Below, one piece after another: positions 1-7,415 of a DNA stretch of 39,841 bases (position 1 is the stretch's first letter; every line of letters starts with the position of its first letter). Below the pieces are notes generated by a model. That model had not been told where the DNA came from. It saw only the letters and a list, made by a program, of their open reading frames with translations, and searched no databases. Both the position numbers and the translations under genes were made by a program. This DNA comes from Xanthobacteraceae bacterium (lineage in GTDB: Bacteria; Pseudomonadota; Alphaproteobacteria; Rhizobiales; Xanthobacteraceae). The stretch spans positions 1-39,841 of the forward strand of contig JASHQS010000047.1 of assembly GCA_030038995.1 (NCBI GenBank), written 5' to 3'.

Positions 1-164
1 TGAAGCTCGGCGGCCAGTTGCAATGCTTCTTTTCTGCTCAGGCGAAACGAGGTGCTGCGGAAGAAGCGGCCGGCTTTGGTCATGACCTGGATGACGATCG
101 CGTTCTTGTCGCGAATGATGTCCACGGATTCACGCCAGTTGACGCTTTTGATTCTGATGGGCAT
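1..164 (-). CDS. Hypothetical protein, N-terminal part, runs off the left edge
   Basis: An open frame on the minus strand begins with ATG at 164 and stays open to the window edge (54 codons visible). The translation starts MPIRIKSVNWRESVD and continues as a mixed charged/hydrophobic sequence with an amphipathic end (RLSRKEALQLAAEL), which reads like real protein rather than a shadow frame. It is divergent from purD with about 90 bases between the starts, so the gap should hold promoters for both. I see no clear ribosome binding site and do not recognise a family. The C-terminus is outside the window. Confidence 0.45.
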   Translation of the reverse strand, partial: MPIRIKSVNWRESVDIIRDKNAIVIQVMTKAGRFFRSTSFRLSRKEALQLAAEL

Positions 165-256
165 GGCCGTGGTGTATCACACGGGGCCGCGGCCGTGCTA
201 CAGCACCTCCGTCAAGGGCTTGCGGCTGAAGAAGATTCTGTCATGACCATGGTGCC

Positions 257-1531
257 ATGAACATTCTCCTGCTCGGCTCCGGCGGGCGCGAGCACGCGCT
301 GGCCTGGAAGATGGCGGCGAGCCCGCTCGCCGACCGGCTGATTTGCGCGCCCGGCAATGCCGGCATCGCGCGCGAGGCCGAATGCGTCGCGCTCGATATC
401 ACCGATCATGCGGCGGTGCTTGCGTTCTGCCGCGCCAACCAGATCGATTTCGTCGTGGTCGGACCGGAGACGCCGCTCTGCGCCGGCATCGTCGACGATC
501 TCGAAGCCGCCGGCATCAAGGCGTTCGGCCCGAGCCGCGCCGCGGCGCGGCTCGAAGGCTCCAAAGGCTTCACCAAGGATTTGTGCCGCGCCAACGGTAT
601 CCCGACCGCGGCTTACCGGCGCTTCAATGCGGTGGAACCCGCGAAGGCTTATGTGCGCGAGCAACGCACGCCGATCGTGGTCAAGGCCGACGGGCTTGCC
701 GCCGGCAAAGGCGTGATTGTGGCACAAACCGTGGCCGCGGCCGAAGCGGCAATCGATACGATGTTCGCCGGCGGCCTGGGTGAAGCCGGCGCCGAGATCG
801 TCATCGAAGAATTTCTCCAGGGCGAGGAGGCGTCGTTCTTCGCGCTATGCGACGGCGATACCGCGCTCGAACTATCGACTGCGCAGGACCACAAGCGCGC
901 CTGCGACGGCGATCAGGGGCCGAATACCGGCGGCATGGGCGCCTCTTCGCCGGCGCCGAACATCGACCCCGCTATGAGCGCACGGGTGATGGCGGACATT
1001 ATCCAGCCGACGCTGCGCGCGATGAAGGCGATGGGTGCGCCGTTTAAAGGCGTGCTCTACGCCGGCTTGATGATCACCGACGCCGGACCGAAGCTCATCG
1101 AATACAACGTGCGCTTCGGCGATCCGGAATGCCAGGTGCTGATGCTGCGGCTGATGTCCGATCTGATCCCGGCGCTGCTGGCGAGCCGCGACGGCCAGCT
1201 CAAATCCTTCGATCTGCGCTGGTATCCGCAAGCCGCCCTCACCGTGGTGATGGCCGCCAAGGGCTATCCCGGCAGCTACGCAAGGGGCTCGGTCATCGAA
1301 GGTCTTGAGGACGCGGCGGCGATCGAGGGCGTGGAGATATTTCACGCCGGGACCAAGACCGAAGGCGGGAAAATCCTCGCCAATGGCGGCCGCGTGCTCA
1401 ACGTCTGCGCCCTCGGCGACAGCGTGCGGCAGGCCCAAGCGCGCGCCTACGAGGCGGTCGCACGCATCCGCTGGTCCGGCGGCTTTTATCGCCGCGACAT
1501 CGGCCGGCGGGCGGTCGAACGGGGAAAATAG
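257..1531 (+). CDS. purD: Phosphoribosylamine--glycine ligase (GAR synthetase)
   Basis: The enzyme joins glycine to 5-phosphoribosylamine using ATP, the second step of de novo purine synthesis, in the cytoplasm. The 424-residue length is normal for bacterial PurD. The N-terminus [18 protein letters not shown] is the family's typical nucleotide-fold start. An ATP-grasp region follows, with the [13 protein letters not shown] lysine strand (about residue 140), the NTGGMGA loop (about 225) and the [10 protein letters not shown] metal-binding stretch (about 285). The C-terminal domain contains [10 protein letters not shown]. The start at 257 fits the alignment, though no strong Shine-Dalgarno is visible. 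It stands alone on the plus strand and is followed by the VapBC pair. Confidence 0.97.
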   Translation: MNILLLGSGGREHALAWKMAASPLADRLICAPGNAGIAREAECVALDITDHAAVLAFCRANQIDFVVVGPETPLCAGIVDDLEAAGIKAFGPSRAAARLEGSKGFTKDLCRANGIPTAAYRRFNAVEPAKAYVREQRTPIVVKADGLAAGKGVIVAQTVAAAEAAIDTMFAGGLGEAGAEIVIEEFLQGEEASFFALCDGDTALELSTAQDHKRACDGDQGPNTGGMGASSPAPNIDPAMSARVMADIIQPTLRAMKAMGAPFKGVLYAGLMITDAGPKLIEYNVRFGDPECQVLMLRLMSDLIPALLASRDGQLKSFDLRWYPQAALTVVMAAKGYPGSYARGSVIEGLEDAAAIEGVEIFHAGTKTEGGKILANGGRVLNVCALGDSVRQAQARAYEAVARIRWSGGFYRRDIGRRAVERGK

Positions 1532-1569
1532 ACAATAAATCAATGGGCTGGCGTTCCATCCGGAATCAG

Positions 1570-1595
1570 TATATATTATCGGCGAAAAATATATA
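1570..1595. promoter_or_regulatory. AT-rich inverted repeat, probable VapBC operator/promoter
   Basis: Two perfectly complementary 8-base arms, TATATATT (1570-1577) and AATATATA (1588-1595), are separated by 10 bases and lie just upstream of the antitoxin start at 1607. In type II toxin-antitoxin operons the antitoxin DNA-binding domain normally represses its own promoter through such palindromes. The arm also resembles a -10 element. Function is inferred from position and symmetry only. Confidence 0.5.
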
Positions 1596-1606
1596 TCAGG
1601 GCGAAT

Positions 1607-1864
1607 ATGGCCATTCTGATCAAGGATCGCGAAGCTGACCAATTGATTCGCCGGCTCGCCGAACGCACCGGTGAAAGCATCACCGATGCCGTCAAGGAGG
1701 CGGTCCGCGAACGCCTCAAACGCGTTCCTTTGACCGAGGATGAAATCGCCGCTCGCAAACGCAAGCTGGCCAAGCTGGTCGCCAAGGCCAAAGCTCTTGC
1801 CACGCTTGATGATCGCACGGCAGATGAAATTATCGGCTACAACGAGCTTGGGCACTTCGACTAA
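1607..1864 (+). CDS. vapB: VapB-family antitoxin (Rv0623/PSK-type transcription factor)
   Basis: An 85-residue protein of the small antitoxin family found beside PIN-domain toxins. It starts MAILIKDREADQLIRRLAERTG and continues ESITDAVKEAVRERL, the ribbon-helix-helix-like DNA-binding segment typical of these antitoxins. A charged Lys/Arg linker and a C-terminal tail (TADEIIGYNELGHFD) follow, and the tail would be the toxin-binding part. Its stop overlaps the toxin start by one base (TAATG), so translation is probably coupled. An AT-rich palindrome directly upstream is the likely autoregulatory operator. The vapB name is by family; the subgroup is not established. Confidence 0.85.
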   Translation: MAILIKDREADQLIRRLAERTGESITDAVKEAVRERLKRVPLTEDEIAARKRKLAKLVAKAKALATLDDRTADEIIGYNELGHFD

Positions 1865-2262
1865 TGGTCATCGATACATCGGCGATCATCGCGATTTTGT
1901 TGGATGAGCCAGAGAACGATGCGTTCTCGAACCTGCTCGGCTCGGAAGCGCCGCTCGCAATGTCGGCGGTGACGCTCCATGAAGCCTCGATCGTGATGGC
2001 CGCCAAGAAAAGGCAAACAAGCGCCGCCCGATTGGTGGATGAACTCGTCCGTGATCTGGCGATTGAAGTCTGCGCTGTGACCGTCGAGGATGCGATAGTG
2101 GCGCGCGAGGCATATTTCAAATACGGAAGGAATTACCACCGGGCTGGGCTGAACTTTGGCGATTGCTTCGCGTACGCGCTCGCCAAAAGTCGAAACGAGC
2201 CGCTCTTGTTCAAGGGCGACGACTTTTCGAAGACTGATGTCATCGCAGCATCGCACCGCTAG
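1864..2262 (+). CDS. vapC: VapC-family PIN-domain ribonuclease toxin
   Basis: A 132-residue PIN-domain protein, expected to be an Mg-dependent endoribonuclease neutralised by the preceding antitoxin. The acidic residues of the PIN active site are visible: Asp4 in MVIDTSAI, Glu40 in the TLHEASIV helix, Asp100 in LNFGDCFAYALA, and Asp119/Asp120 in FKGDDF. Length and order are those of intact VapC toxins, so the toxin looks functional. The ATG overlaps the antitoxin stop by one base. The RNA target (tRNA or rRNA in studied VapCs) cannot be told from sequence. Confidence 0.9.
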   Translation: MVIDTSAIIAILLDEPENDAFSNLLGSEAPLAMSAVTLHEASIVMAAKKRQTSAARLVDELVRDLAIEVCAVTVEDAIVAREAYFKYGRNYHRAGLNFGDCFAYALAKSRNEPLLFKGDDFSKTDVIAASHR

Positions 2263-2328
2263 CGGCCGACGATCGAACATGGCCGAAAGTGATGCCGGAT
2301 CTCACCGAACCAGATTAAAATCTTGCTT

Positions 2329-3405
2329 ATGAGCGAAATCGACCGGCAAAGCGCCTTTACCGGCACACGCGAGGTCGCGGAGCGGCTGCGCTTCGAGGTC
2401 GGCCGGCTCGAAGCCTATTTGCGCGACCATGTGGCCGGATTTTCCGGACCCGTCGTGGTCAGCCAGTTCAAGGGCGGCCAGTCGAACCCGACTTACCTCA
2501 TCGAGACGCCGCGGCGCCGTTACGTGCTGCGGCGCAAGCCGCCCGGCAAGCTGTTGCCGTCCGCGCATGCCGTCGACCGCGAATACCGCGTGATCGGCGC
2601 GCTGCACGCACAGCACTTTCCGGTGCCCGAGCCCATTCTGTACTGCGCCGACGACAGTATCGCCGGCACCGCGTTCTTTTTGATGGCGCAGGTCGAGGGC
2701 CGGGTGTTCTGGGAGCCGCACATGCCGGGCTCGAGCCCGCGCGAGCGCGCCGCCGTCTACGACGCCATGAACGCGGCGCTGGCGCGGCTGCACAGCTTCG
2801 ACCCGGCGGCGATCGGGCTTGCCGATTACGGACGTGGCGAGAACTACGTGGCACGTCAGGTCGAGCGCTGGTCCAGGCAATACCGTGCCTCCGAGACGCA
2901 AACGATCGACGAGATGGAGCGCCTGATCGCCTGGCTGCCGGCGCATCTGCCGCCGCCGCAGCCGCCGCGCCTCGTCCATGGCGATTACCGGCTCGACAAC
3001 ATCATTCTGGCGCCCGACGCGCCGGCCATCGCCGCGGTGCTCGATTGGGAATTGTCGACGCTCGGCGATCCGCTCGCCGATTTTTCCTATCACCTGATGC
3101 AATGGCACATGCCGCCCGCCGAGGCCGGCACCGGCTCGCTCTTCGGCTGCGATCTTGCGGCGCTCGGGCTGCCGAGCCTCAACGCCTATGTGGATGCCTA
3201 CATGGCGCGCACCGGGCTCGATCCGCGGCCGCATCTTGCAGTCTACTTCGCCTACAATTTCTTCCGCATCGCGGCGATCCTGCAGGGTATTGTCGGCCGG
3301 GTGCGCGACGGCACCGCGACCAGCGCCTTCGCGGCCGCCAAGGCGGAATTGGTGCGCCCGCTCGCCGCCAAGGCCTGGGAATTCGCCGTTGCGGCCGGCG
3401 CATGA
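2329..3405 (+). CDS. APH-fold phosphotransferase family protein (ACAD10/11-like kinase domain)
   Basis: A 358-residue protein of the aminoglycoside-phosphotransferase-like kinase fold, in the branch commonly linked to acyl-CoA metabolism. Visible features are a P-loop-like stretch (QFKGGQSNPTYLI), a YVLRRKPPGKLL strand carrying the ATP-binding Lys, the catalytic Brenner-type loop HGDYRLDN (His217, Asp219) and the metal-binding VLDWELSTLGDP (Asp239). The start is taken at the ATG at 2329; a TTG two codons earlier is possible. Its stop overlaps the phospholipase start by four bases (ATGA), suggesting coupled translation. In the eukaryotic relatives this domain phosphorylates 4-hydroxyacyl-CoAs. 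Whether this protein does the same is inference, and it carries no dehydrogenase domain. Confidence 0.85.
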   Translation: MSEIDRQSAFTGTREVAERLRFEVGRLEAYLRDHVAGFSGPVVVSQFKGGQSNPTYLIETPRRRYVLRRKPPGKLLPSAHAVDREYRVIGALHAQHFPVPEPILYCADDSIAGTAFFLMAQVEGRVFWEPHMPGSSPRERAAVYDAMNAALARLHSFDPAAIGLADYGRGENYVARQVERWSRQYRASETQTIDEMERLIAWLPAHLPPPQPPRLVHGDYRLDNIILAPDAPAIAAVLDWELSTLGDPLADFSYHLMQWHMPPAEAGTGSLFGCDLAALGLPSLNAYVDAYMARTGLDPRPHLAVYFAYNFFRIAAILQGIVGRVRDGTATSAFAAAKAELVRPLAAKAWEFAVAAGA

Positions 3406-4223
3406 AAACCTTCGCGCTCGCGCTCGGCTCCGGCGGCGCGCGCGGGCTCGCCCACGTCGCGGTGCTCGAAGCGCTCGACGAGATGGGCGTCAAGCCCGCG
3501 GCTATCGCCGGCGCCTCGATCGGCGCGCTGATCGGCGCCGCCTATGCGGCCGGCATGCGCGGCCGCGACATCCGCCACCATGTGCTGACGCTGGCCCACA
3601 GTCCCGGCGAGATCAGGCGGCGGCTTCTCGCATCGCGCGCCGGAACGCTCGCGCACCTGTTGTCCGGCGCGTTGAGCCGGGCGACGCAGCTCGATGCGGA
3701 AAAATTCTGCGCACAATTTTTGCCGCAAGCGGTGCCTGCGGATTTTTCCGCGCTGCAAATTCCGCTCACGGTCATGGCAACCGATCTGCACGGCCGGCAG
3801 GAAGCGCCGCAATCGTCCGGCCTGCTGCATCGCGCGGTCGCCGCCTCGATCGCCGTTCCGGGGCTGTTCCGGCCGGTGCTGGCCGACGGCCGCGTGCTGA
3901 TCGACGGCGGCACCACCAACCCGCTGCCTTACGACATATTGTTCGGCCGCGCCGACGTCGTCATGGCCGTGGACGTGTTCGGCATCCCTGCCGCCGAGCG
4001 CGCCGACATGCCAGGCACCTGGGAGTGCGTCTATACGACGATCCTGGTCATGGGCAGCGCCATCCTCGCGGCCAAGCTCGCCCATGTCGCGCCTGATCTC
4101 TTGATCCGGCCGAATGTCGCGATCTTCCGCACCCTCGATTTCTACCAGGCCACCGCCATCATGCGCAGCGCGGATGCGGTGAAGGCGGAGGTGAAGGAAA
4201 GGCTCACGGCGTTGCTGGCCTAG
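3402..4223 (+). CDS. Patatin-like phospholipase (RssA/NTE-type serine hydrolase)
   Basis: A 273-residue patatin-fold hydrolase predicted to cleave acyl esters of lipids through a Ser-Asp dyad. All family motifs are present: the oxyanion loop GSGGARG (residues 9-15), the nucleophile elbow GASIG with Ser39, and the DGG motif with Asp168. The protein has no signal peptide and is short, like single-domain RssA proteins. The start at 3402 lies inside the stop of the upstream kinase-like gene (ATGA), so the two are probably co-translated, which hints at a shared lipid or acyl-CoA role. It converges on tadA with only four bases between the stops. Confidence 0.9.
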   Translation: MKTFALALGSGGARGLAHVAVLEALDEMGVKPAAIAGASIGALIGAAYAAGMRGRDIRHHVLTLAHSPGEIRRRLLASRAGTLAHLLSGALSRATQLDAEKFCAQFLPQAVPADFSALQIPLTVMATDLHGRQEAPQSSGLLHRAVAASIAVPGLFRPVLADGRVLIDGGTTNPLPYDILFGRADVVMAVDVFGIPAAERADMPGTWECVYTTILVMGSAILAAKLAHVAPDLLIRPNVAIFRTLDFYQATAIMRSADAVKAEVKERLTALLA

Positions 4224-4227
4224 GCGC

Positions 4228-4668
4228 TCACCGCCGTTCCTTGAAAAAGTCCTTGAGCAGCGCGGCGGCCTCCGCTTCGGCCATGCCGCCATAGATTTCC
4301 GGCCGGTGATGGCAGGTTGGCGAGGAAAAAAACCGCACGCCGTTTTCCACCGCTCCGCCCTTGGGGTCGGCGGCGCCGTAATAGAGCCGGCGGATGCGGG
4401 CAAACGCGATCGCCGCGGCGCACATGGCGCATGGCTCGATCGTGACGTAGAGGTCGCACTCGGTGAGCCGCTCCGAGCCGAGCGCAGCCGCCGCCTGGCG
4501 GATGGCGAGAAGTTCGGCGTGCGCGGTCGGATCGGCGTCGGCGAGCGTGCGGTTGCCGGCGCGCGCCGCCACGGCGCTGCCGCACACGATGACGCAGCCG
4601 ACCGGCACTTCGCCGGCCGTGCCGGCCGTGCGCGCTTCGCCAAGCGCAATGTCCATGAAGGATGCCAT
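4228..4668 (-). CDS. tadA: tRNA-specific adenosine deaminase
   Basis: TadA converts adenosine 34 to inosine in the wobble position of tRNA-Arg(ACG), using a catalytic zinc. The 146-residue protein has the cytidine/deoxycytidylate deaminase fold with the HAE motif (His50 zinc ligand, Glu52 proton shuttle) and PCAMC (Cys80 and Cys83 zinc ligands). The segment YYGAADPKGGAVENG following the PCxxC helix is typical of TadA and distinguishes it from guanine deaminases. It is divergent from rluB, with 37 bases between the two start codons, an arrangement common in alphaproteobacteria. Confidence 0.95.
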   Translation of the reverse strand: MASFMDIALGEARTAGTAGEVPVGCVIVCGSAVAARAGNRTLADADPTAHAELLAIRQAAAALGSERLTECDLYVTIEPCAMCAAAIAFARIRRLYYGAADPKGGAVENGVRFFSSPTCHHRPEIYGGMAEAEAAALLKDFFKERR

Positions 4669-4705
4669 GGTCCGCTGCCATCCGCTCTGCTATCGGCAAA
4701 GGATT

Positions 4706-5848
4706 ATGGACGAAAAGACCAAGCCGCATAGCGGCGGCGAACGCATCGCCCGGGCGATCGCCCGTGCCGGGCTCGCCTCGCGCCGCGAGGCGGAGGCGTG
4801 GATCGCCGCCGGCCGCGTCGCAATCAACGGCGAGGCGATCCATTCCCCGGCGCGCAACGTCACCGCGCGCGACCGCGTCACCATCGACGGCGAACCGGTG
4901 CCGGCGAAACAGCGCACCCGGCTCTTTCTCTATCACAAGCCGCGGGGCCTCTTGACGACGCGTACCGACGCGCGCGGCCGCCCCACCATCTTTTCCCGCC
5001 TGCCCGAACATCTGCCGCGGCTGATCAGCGTCGGCCGGCTCGACTACAACACCGAAGGCTTGCTGTTGCTGACCAACGATGGCGCGCTCGCGCGGCTGCT
5101 CGAACTGCCGGCGACCGGCTGGCTGCGCCGCTACCGGGTGCGCGCCCATGGGTCGGTGACGCAGAACGAGCTTGACGCCTTGCGCGGCGGCCTCACCGTC
5201 GACGGCATCCGCTACGGCGCGATCGAGGCCGCGCTCGACCGCATCCAGGGCTCGAACCTGTGGGTTACCTTGGCAATCCGCGAGGGCAAGAACCGCGAGG
5301 TGCGCAACGTTTTGGGCGCGCTCGGGCTCACCGTGACGCGGCTCATTCGCGTATCGTTCGGCCCATTCCAGCTCGGCGAATTGGCCGAGGGCGAAGTCGA
5401 GGAGGTGCGCACCCGCGTGTTGCGCGAGCAACTCGGGCCCCGCTTCGTGGCGCTGTCGGGCGCGGATTTTTCGACGCCGCTTGCGCTCTCCGCCGCCCCG
5501 CCGCCGCGCCGCAGCGGCGAACGACGCGAGGATAAGCGGCAGCGCAAGTCGGTCATTCATTCGTGGCGGACGCCGGACGGCGAGCAGAAAAAGCCGCTGC
5601 GGCGGCGTTTCCACGGCGCGCGCGTAGACCACCGCGCGGAGCGCGAGCATCTGTCCGAGACCATGCGCGCCGAGGTTTTGACCGATCGTAACGGCCGCCG
5701 CGTCGCGGTCGAGCGCCACGGCGAACCGAAGCCGAGCGAAGCGCCACCGCCGCGTGGCGACGCCGAGCGCCGGTACCGCCGCGGCCGACGGCGCATCTCG
5801 CCCGATCGCGCGGCCGGTCCGCGTCCGTCGCGGCCGCGGGGCAATTGA
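4706..5848 (+). CDS. rluB: 23S rRNA pseudouridine synthase (RluB/RsuA family) with long Arg-rich tail
   Basis: A pseudouridine synthase of the RsuA/RluB/E/F group, expected to modify U2605 of 23S rRNA (E. coli numbering). An S4 RNA-binding domain occupies about residues 12-60 (SRREAEAWIAAGRVAINGE). The catalytic domain carries GRLDYNTEGLLLLTNDG with the catalytic Asp113, and later REGKNREVRN. The roughly 110 C-terminal residues (about 270-380) are a low-complexity, strongly basic Arg/Pro/Glu-rich tail, an extension frequent in alphaproteobacterial RluB. The start at ATG 4706 places the S4 domain correctly. The stop overlaps the rsmD start by one base (TGATG), so the two rRNA modification genes are probably co-translated. 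RluB rather than RluE/F is the likely assignment but is not proven. Confidence 0.92.
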   Translation: MDEKTKPHSGGERIARAIARAGLASRREAEAWIAAGRVAINGEAIHSPARNVTARDRVTIDGEPVPAKQRTRLFLYHKPRGLLTTRTDARGRPTIFSRLPEHLPRLISVGRLDYNTEGLLLLTNDGALARLLELPATGWLRRYRVRAHGSVTQNELDALRGGLTVDGIRYGAIEAALDRIQGSNLWVTLAIREGKNREVRNVLGALGLTVTRLIRVSFGPFQLGELAEGEVEEVRTRVLREQLGPRFVALSGADFSTPLALSAAPPPRRSGERREDKRQRKSVIHSWRTPDGEQKKPLRRRFHGARVDHRAEREHLSETMRAEVLTDRNGRRVAVERHGEPKPSEAPPPRGDAERRYRRGRRRISPDRAAGPRPSRPRGN

Positions 5849-6420
5849 TGCGCGTGGTCGGCGGAAGGCTGCGCGGGCGCCCGCTGGCCGCGCCCAAATC
5901 GCAAGCCATCCGGCCGACCGCCGACCGGCTGCGCGAAGCGCTGTTCAACGTTCTCGCTCATGCCTACGGGAACCCCGTCACCGGTGCGCGCGTGCTCGAT
6001 CTGTTTGCCGGCACCGGTGCGCTCGGCATCGAGGCGCTGTCGCACGGCGCCGCGTTCACGTTGTTTGTCGATGACGATGCCGACGCGCGTGCTCTGATTC
6101 GCGAAAACGTCGCGGCACTTGGCCTCGGCGGCACGTCGCGCATTTTCCGCCGCGACGCCACCAAGCTCGGTCCGGTCCATCCGCTCGAGCCGTTCTCGCT
6201 CGCCTTTCTTGACCCGCCATACGGGCGCGGACTGGCCGAGCAAGCGCTCACCTCAGCGCACGAAGGCGGATGGCTGACGCCGGATGCGCTCATCATAGTG
6301 GAAGAATCGACGAAAGCAGCGTTCAGGGCGCCTGCCGGCTTTATCGAACGCGAGCGGCGCCGCTACGACGATACGGAATTCATTCTGCTCGATTTGGGCG
6401 CGCCACCTAACGCGGCGTGA
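5848..6420 (+). CDS. rsmD: 16S rRNA (guanine(966)-N(2))-methyltransferase
   Basis: RsmD methylates G966 of 16S rRNA in the assembled small subunit using S-adenosylmethionine. The 190-residue protein starts MRVVGGRLRGRPLAAP, the usual RsmD opening, followed by RPTADRLREALFN. The SAM-binding strand is LDLFAGTGALGIEALSHGA, and the catalytic motif IV is DPPYG beginning at Asp122. The ATG at 5848 shares its first base with the rluB stop. The 3' end overlaps the tail of the convergent Bug-family gene by 14 bases. Confidence 0.95.
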   Translation: MRVVGGRLRGRPLAAPKSQAIRPTADRLREALFNVLAHAYGNPVTGARVLDLFAGTGALGIEALSHGAAFTLFVDDDADARALIRENVAALGLGGTSRIFRRDATKLGPVHPLEPFSLAFLDPPYGRGLAEQALTSAHEGGWLTPDALIIVEESTKAAFRAPAGFIERERRRYDDTEFILLDLGAPPNAA

Positions 6421-7399
6421 TGCCGGCGGCTCGCGCCACCTTGGTCCAGCGCGCGATCTCTTCGGGCACGAATTTCGCCAGGTATTCGGGCGTGCGGCGC
6501 TCCGGCGCCACGATGTCGAGCCCGAGGTCCTCTAGGCGCTTGTGCACCGTGGGATCGTCGAGCGTGTCGCTCATCGCCTTGTTGAGCTTGCGCACGATCG
6601 GCTCCGGCGCGCCACGCGGCAGGAAGAACGCGTTCCATACGCTCGCCTCGACGCCGCGCAGACCCTGCTCGCCGGTCGTGGCGAGGTCGGGGATGATGGC
6701 GACGCGACGCGGCGCCATCACGGCGATGCCTTTGACCGCGCCCTGCTTCGCCAACGCCGCGCCGGTCTGGATGGTGGAGCACATGTAGTCGATGCGGCCG
6801 CCGATCAAATCCTGCTGCGCCGGGCCCTCGCCGCGATACGGCACGTGGGTGACGTCGACGCCGAGCGCGAGGTTGAGCAGCACGCAGGGCAGATGCGTGC
6901 CGGAGCCGACACCGGCCGAGCCGAACTGCATCCTATTCTGGTTGGCTTTCACGTAGGCGATGAATTGCTGCAGATTGTCGGCCGGCAGGTCCTTGCGGAC
7001 GATCAGGATGCGCGGCGATTCGGTGACCAGGCCGACCGGCGTAAAATCGGTCGCGGAATTGTAAAGCGGCCTCCTGTTGAGCGCTTGGCTGAAGGCCTGG
7101 GTGCCGCTGTTGCCGATCAGCATGGTGTAGCCGTCCGGCGCGCTGTTGGCGACATGCGCCGCGCCGGTCATCCCGGACGCACCGCCCATGTTGTCGACGA
7201 TGATCGACTGGCCGAGCAGTTCGCCCATCTTCTGCGCCTGGATGCGGGCGCTGACGTCGACACCGCCGCCGGCGGCAAACGGCACCACGAGCGTCATCGG
7301 CCGCGTCGGCCAGTCCTGCGCTCCGGCCTGCGCGCCGGCTTGCGCGCCGGGAATGACAAGCGCGGCGAGCACGGCGACGACACGGCAAATGTTGCGCAT
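6407..7399 (-). CDS. Bug-family (TctC-like) tripartite tricarboxylate transporter solute-binding protein
   Basis: A 330-residue periplasmic solute receptor of the Bug/TctC family, which usually delivers carboxylates to a TctAB membrane pair. The N-terminus is a signal peptide (MRNICRVVAVLAALVIPGAQ) followed by a short Ala-Gly-Gln repeat at the probable cleavage region. The mature start WPTRPMTLVVPFAAGGGVD is the family signature, and the GGRIDYM and VPYRGEGPAQQDLIGG segments match the ligand-binding lobes. No tctA or tctB lies nearby, which is common for this heavily expanded family. It is 16 bases downstream of mutL on the same strand and overlaps the rsmD end tail to tail. The ligand is unknown. 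Confidence 0.9.
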   Translation of the reverse strand: MRNICRVVAVLAALVIPGAQAGAQAGAQDWPTRPMTLVVPFAAGGGVDVSARIQAQKMGELLGQSIIVDNMGGASGMTGAAHVANSAPDGYTMLIGNSGTQAFSQALNRRPLYNSATDFTPVGLVTESPRILIVRKDLPADNLQQFIAYVKANQNRMQFGSAGVGSGTHLPCVLLNLALGVDVTHVPYRGEGPAQQDLIGGRIDYMCSTIQTGAALAKQGAVKGIAVMAPRRVAIIPDLATTGEQGLRGVEASVWNAFFLPRGAPEPIVRKLNKAMSDTLDDPTVHKRLEDLGLDIVAPERRTPEYLAKFVPEEIARWTKVARAAGITPR

Positions 7400-7415
7400 G
7401 GCTTGCTCCGCCGTG

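Noticed and set aside
872..1855. Minus-strand 327-codon frame opposite purD and the antitoxin
   Set aside because: It spans two real genes and an intergenic operator in antisense, with no recognisable protein features.
3045..3401. N-terminal extension of the patatin-like phospholipase
   Set aside because: It runs in another frame through the kinase-like gene. The ATG at 3402 gives the exact family start.
4220..5719. 499-codon minus-strand frame across tadA and rluB
   Set aside because: Out of frame with tadA, antisense to rluB, no protein features.
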